From positions 11,966,854 through 12,030,853 of the forward strand of contig CP093830.1 of the NCBI GenBank assembly GCA_033063855.1: a DNA stretch of 64,000 nt, in the 5' to 3' direction. Each line of letters begins with the position of its first letter. Position 1 is the stretch's first letter. The position numbers and the translations under genes are program-made. The notes below the pieces were generated by a model that was not told the DNA's origin, searched no databases, and worked only from the letters and a program-made list of their open reading frames with translations. Positions 63,801 to 64,000 of this stretch are shown in pieces. This DNA comes from Smittia aterrima (lineage: Eukaryota > Arthropoda > Insecta > Diptera > Chironomidae).

Positions 63801-63840
63801 AATAAGAAGCGCTTTATTGGCCAACAAGGAAAAATTTATG
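36021..63840 (+). CDS. DNAH10: Axonemal dynein heavy chain, DNAH10/Dhc98D type (5' half, runs off window)
   Basis: 32 exons spliced in agreeing phase encode about 2357 residues from the initiator Met to the end of the AAA1 Walker B exon; the rest of the motor lies beyond the window. Order: charged N-terminal leader, tail (DHC_N1, roughly residues 350-1550), linker (DHC_N2, about 1630-2213), AAA1 from about 2231. Residue-level likeness to animal DNAH10 is clear in the NAEKLFD block, FIGGDIR.QLP, CQKSLNDYLD, CVQEHMIKM and FEYGYEYMGLNGRLVITP. Known role: a heavy chain of the two-headed inner-arm dynein (I1/f) that drives microtubule sliding in motile cilia and flagella; in insects expected in sperm and chordotonal neurons. 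The encoded part is several hundred residues longer than the matching part of vertebrate proteins because of charged insertions. Exon blocks are detailed in separate entries. Intron 17 holds antisense genes. Confidence 0.96.
36754..38607. other. Dynein intron 3
   Basis: 1.85-kb intron, AT-rich. It contains a possible 42-nt alternative exon at 37275-37316 (see findings); otherwise nothing recognised. Confidence 0.6.
39881..41472. other. Dynein intron 8
   Basis: 1.6-kb AT-rich intron with no recognised content. Confidence 0.65.
41473..48467 (+). CDS. DNAH10: Dynein exons 9-17: proximal tail (DHC_N1)
   Basis: Exons 41473-41683, 42388-42499, 42884-43011, 44918-45108, 46454-46652, 46718-47110, 47328-47441, 47651-48170, 48360-48467. 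Conserved DNAH10 tail blocks are recognisable: IPNMMAGLRHIWTMSNYY, RWEFDKKTLF, SGAVIWERLLLEK and LKFDVNFSQ. These regions pair the heavy chain with its partner and bind intermediate chains at the base of the inner arm. Exon 16 (about residues 852-1025) ends with roughly 100 Ser/Lys/Arg-rich residues (genomic about 47861-48170) with no counterpart that I know in vertebrate DNAH10. Exon 17 uses an acceptor immediately after a CATGGAAAAAG run, chosen because only it keeps phase 1. Confidence 0.93.
41684..42387. other. Dynein intron 9
   Basis: 0.7-kb intron; nothing recognised. The following intron 10 (42500-42883) is likewise empty. Confidence 0.65.
43012..44917. other. Dynein intron 11
   Basis: 1.9-kb AT-rich intron with only short random frames. 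Confidence 0.65.
45109..46453. other. Dynein intron 12
   Basis: 1.3-kb AT-rich intron; nothing recognised. Confidence 0.65.
48641..48986 (-). pseudogene. Decayed lipase-like gene relic A
   Basis: Reading the minus strand from 48986, an ATG opens a signal peptide like that of the intact genes (MNFILFVAVS), then the rest of exon 1 is lost and a stop appears. Recognisable pieces follow in order: the end of exon 2 (VIIIHERIE then a GTAAAA donor), the start of exon 3 (WVADM) and then frameshifted, stop-containing remnants of the region that reads SNVLYERVL in the intact gene. The nucleophile-serine part and exon 4 are missing. It lies just downstream of the intact gene A in transcription direction. 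Confidence 0.75.
49149..50189 (-). CDS. Lipase-fold secreted protein, probably non-catalytic (gene A), antisense in dynein intron
   Basis: Four exons on the minus strand: 50080-50189, 49931-50028, 49592-49876, 49149-49540, introns 51-54 bp, phases 2, 1, 1; 294 residues. Signal peptide about 1-17. The layout is that of the pancreatic-lipase/phospholipase A1/yolk-protein family: VIIVHG strand (His65-Gly66), WVADM, FMDYGFYA, nucleophile elbow GFSYG with Ser137, Asp159 in LEGMD, then FPLFNP. The site where the family has its catalytic His reads CPYYYNSAF (223-231), so His is replaced; HGW of active lipases reads HGH here. I infer a lipid-binding or structural protein, as for yolk proteins, rather than an enzyme. 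Intron 3 uses a weak donor (GTTCGT), the only one keeping frame. Initiator TCAGT (minus strand) at 50227-50231. About 93% identical to gene B. Confidence 0.85.
50626..51024. mobile_element. Unidentified palindromic insertion, about 400 bp
   Basis: Present in unit 2 and absent at the matching place in unit 1, so it is an insertion. Base composition is visibly richer in G and C than its surroundings. It starts with a 31-nt hairpin (50627-50657, GAA loop), has an 11-bp perfect inverted repeat GATGAGCTAGC (50727-50737) and GCTAGCTCATC (50796-50806), and GGGCCCACGGGCCC at 50813-50826. No long open frame, no poly(A) tail and no clear target-site duplication were seen. It could be a short nonautonomous element or a structured RNA gene copy; family unknown. 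Confidence 0.5.
51030..51393 (-). pseudogene. Decayed lipase-like gene relic B
   Basis: Counterpart of relic A, with the ATG at 51393 and the same pieces missing: exon 1 truncated, start of exon 2 lost, exon 3 cut short and frameshifted, exon 4 absent. It keeps slightly different bases (for instance an additional AAGCCTCTTCGAAATC stretch of exon 3 start). The shared lesions show the gene was already dead when the unit was duplicated. Confidence 0.75.
51552..52592 (-). CDS. Lipase-fold secreted protein, probably non-catalytic (gene B), antisense in dynein intron
   Basis: Four minus-strand exons, 52483-52592, 52333-52430, 51995-52279, 51552-51943, with the same lengths (110, 98, 285, 392 nt) and phases as gene A; 294 residues. 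Signal peptide about 1-17. It keeps the lipase HGW triplet (oxyanion-hole strand) that gene A has changed, the GFSYG elbow with Ser137 and Asp159, but shares CPYYYNSAF in place of the catalytic-His segment. Differences from A cluster in the linker after FPLFNP (for example IGKGTP against IPEGIP) and in NENMTE against NEKMSG. TCAGT initiator on the minus strand at 52631-52635. Probable secreted lipid-binding or yolk-like protein; catalytic activity is doubtful. Both genes are entirely inside dynein intron 17. Confidence 0.85.
53490..59097 (+). CDS. DNAH10: Dynein exons 18-25: distal tail
   Basis: Exons 53490-53578, 53943-54026, 54236-54978, 55264-55372, 57053-57135, 58194-58485, 58637-58795, 58945-59097, all phase-consistent. 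Family blocks: QFEFLGFTLNP, YTWQTLNIR, FYTHWEKELFTAL, LAAPEIIMKPTANEI and RRWMSETCLPCPP, each with a direct DNAH10 counterpart. Exon 20 (743 nt, about residues 1119-1366) includes about 55 charged residues near 1190-1245 (from KDSTKG to DRDDN) that look inserted relative to vertebrate DNAH10. Exon 18 resumes the reading frame after the 5.0-kb intron with the antisense genes, giving FSQ-QIFDVM across the junction, which matches the family and confirms that the intron is a true intron. Confidence 0.93.
55373..57052. other. Dynein intron 21
   Basis: 1.7-kb AT-rich intron; nothing recognised. Confidence 0.65.
57136..58193. other. Dynein intron 22
   Basis: 1.06-kb AT-rich intron; nothing recognised. 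Confidence 0.65.
59098..60403. other. Dynein intron 25
   Basis: 1.3-kb AT-rich intron; nothing recognised. Confidence 0.65.
60404..63840 (+). CDS. DNAH10: Dynein exons 26-32: linker and AAA1
   Basis: Exons 60404-60533, 60891-61455, 61516-61792, 61844-62619, 62955-63004, 63388-63651, 63725-63840. Exons 26-29 encode the linker (DHC_N2), the mechanical lever of the motor. Exons 31-32 encode AAA1, the main ATPase site: Walker A GPAGTGKT at 63513-63536 (about residues 2273-2280) and Walker B CFDEFNRI at 63736-63759, both intact, so the motor should be active. The TNCGEGMD block after Walker A is typical of DNAH10. The GTATGA donor at 63841 closes the last full exon. A further exon may begin at 63990 after TTTAG (GGTATGCGATT), but only 11 bases are visible. 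Introns 26, 29 and 30 (330-390 bp) look empty. Confidence 0.96.
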
Positions 63841-64000
63841 GTATGAAAGAAAGTTTACGTCTCACTCCCTTCGGCAATCTGCGGCATAGCTCGCTCACTC
63901 ACTTGCTTGCTCGGCTCCTTTTCTATTTTTGTCAAAACGATAACAAAAAGAAAACAGAATTTATTGATGTGACAAAGATGGTGATTTAGGGTATGCGATT

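Noticed and set aside
1..64000. CRISPR arrays, bacterial operons, rRNA or tRNA genes
   Set aside because: Nothing with the required repeat regularity or tRNA fold was seen, and the gene structure is eukaryotic throughout.

Overview
The window is insect nuclear DNA, AT-rich, with exons bounded by canonical GT/AG introns that are often only 50-65 bp long. The gene content (hexamerin storage proteins, a Beaten-path family immunoglobulin protein, an axonemal dynein heavy chain, a yolk-protein/lipase-like pair) points to an insect. A nematoceran fly, perhaps a chironomid midge with a compact genome, is my best guess from protein style and genome texture; the species is not proven. All gene models below were built by hand from splice signals, reading-phase agreement and family motifs.

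Layout. Positions 1 to about 18.4 kb hold no coding gene I can support; this is noncoding DNA upstream of, or inside the 5' untranslated intron of, a beat-family gene. That gene (coding exons 18482-22478) has a complete arylphorin-type hexamerin gene (18839-21020) lying in its first coding intron on the same strand. A second hexamerin gene (24040-26247) follows 1.6 kb downstream. Both hexamerins have a clear TATA box and TCAGT initiator. A small four-exon gene (28358-34289) then encodes a secreted or membrane-tethered protein with two six-cysteine EB/EGF-like modules, each on its own 123-nt exon.

From 36021 to the right edge runs the 5' half of an inner-arm axonemal dynein heavy chain, by family motifs the DNAH10 orthologue (Drosophila Dhc98D): 32 phase-consistent exons encoding about 2357 residues up to and including AAA1 with its Walker A and B motifs. 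A forkhead-type site overlapping an RFX X-box-like motif lies about 450 bp upstream of its start codon.

The least ordinary part is the 5.0-kb intron 17 of the dynein gene (48468-53489). On the opposite strand it carries two nearly identical four-exon genes for small secreted lipase-fold proteins. Both keep the nucleophile-elbow serine and an aspartate but appear to lack the catalytic histidine. Each is accompanied by an older, decayed copy of the same gene, so the region is a tandem duplication of a (relic + gene) unit. Inside the second unit sits an unrelated, GC-richer, strongly palindromic element of about 400 bp (50626-51024) that I cannot assign to a known family.
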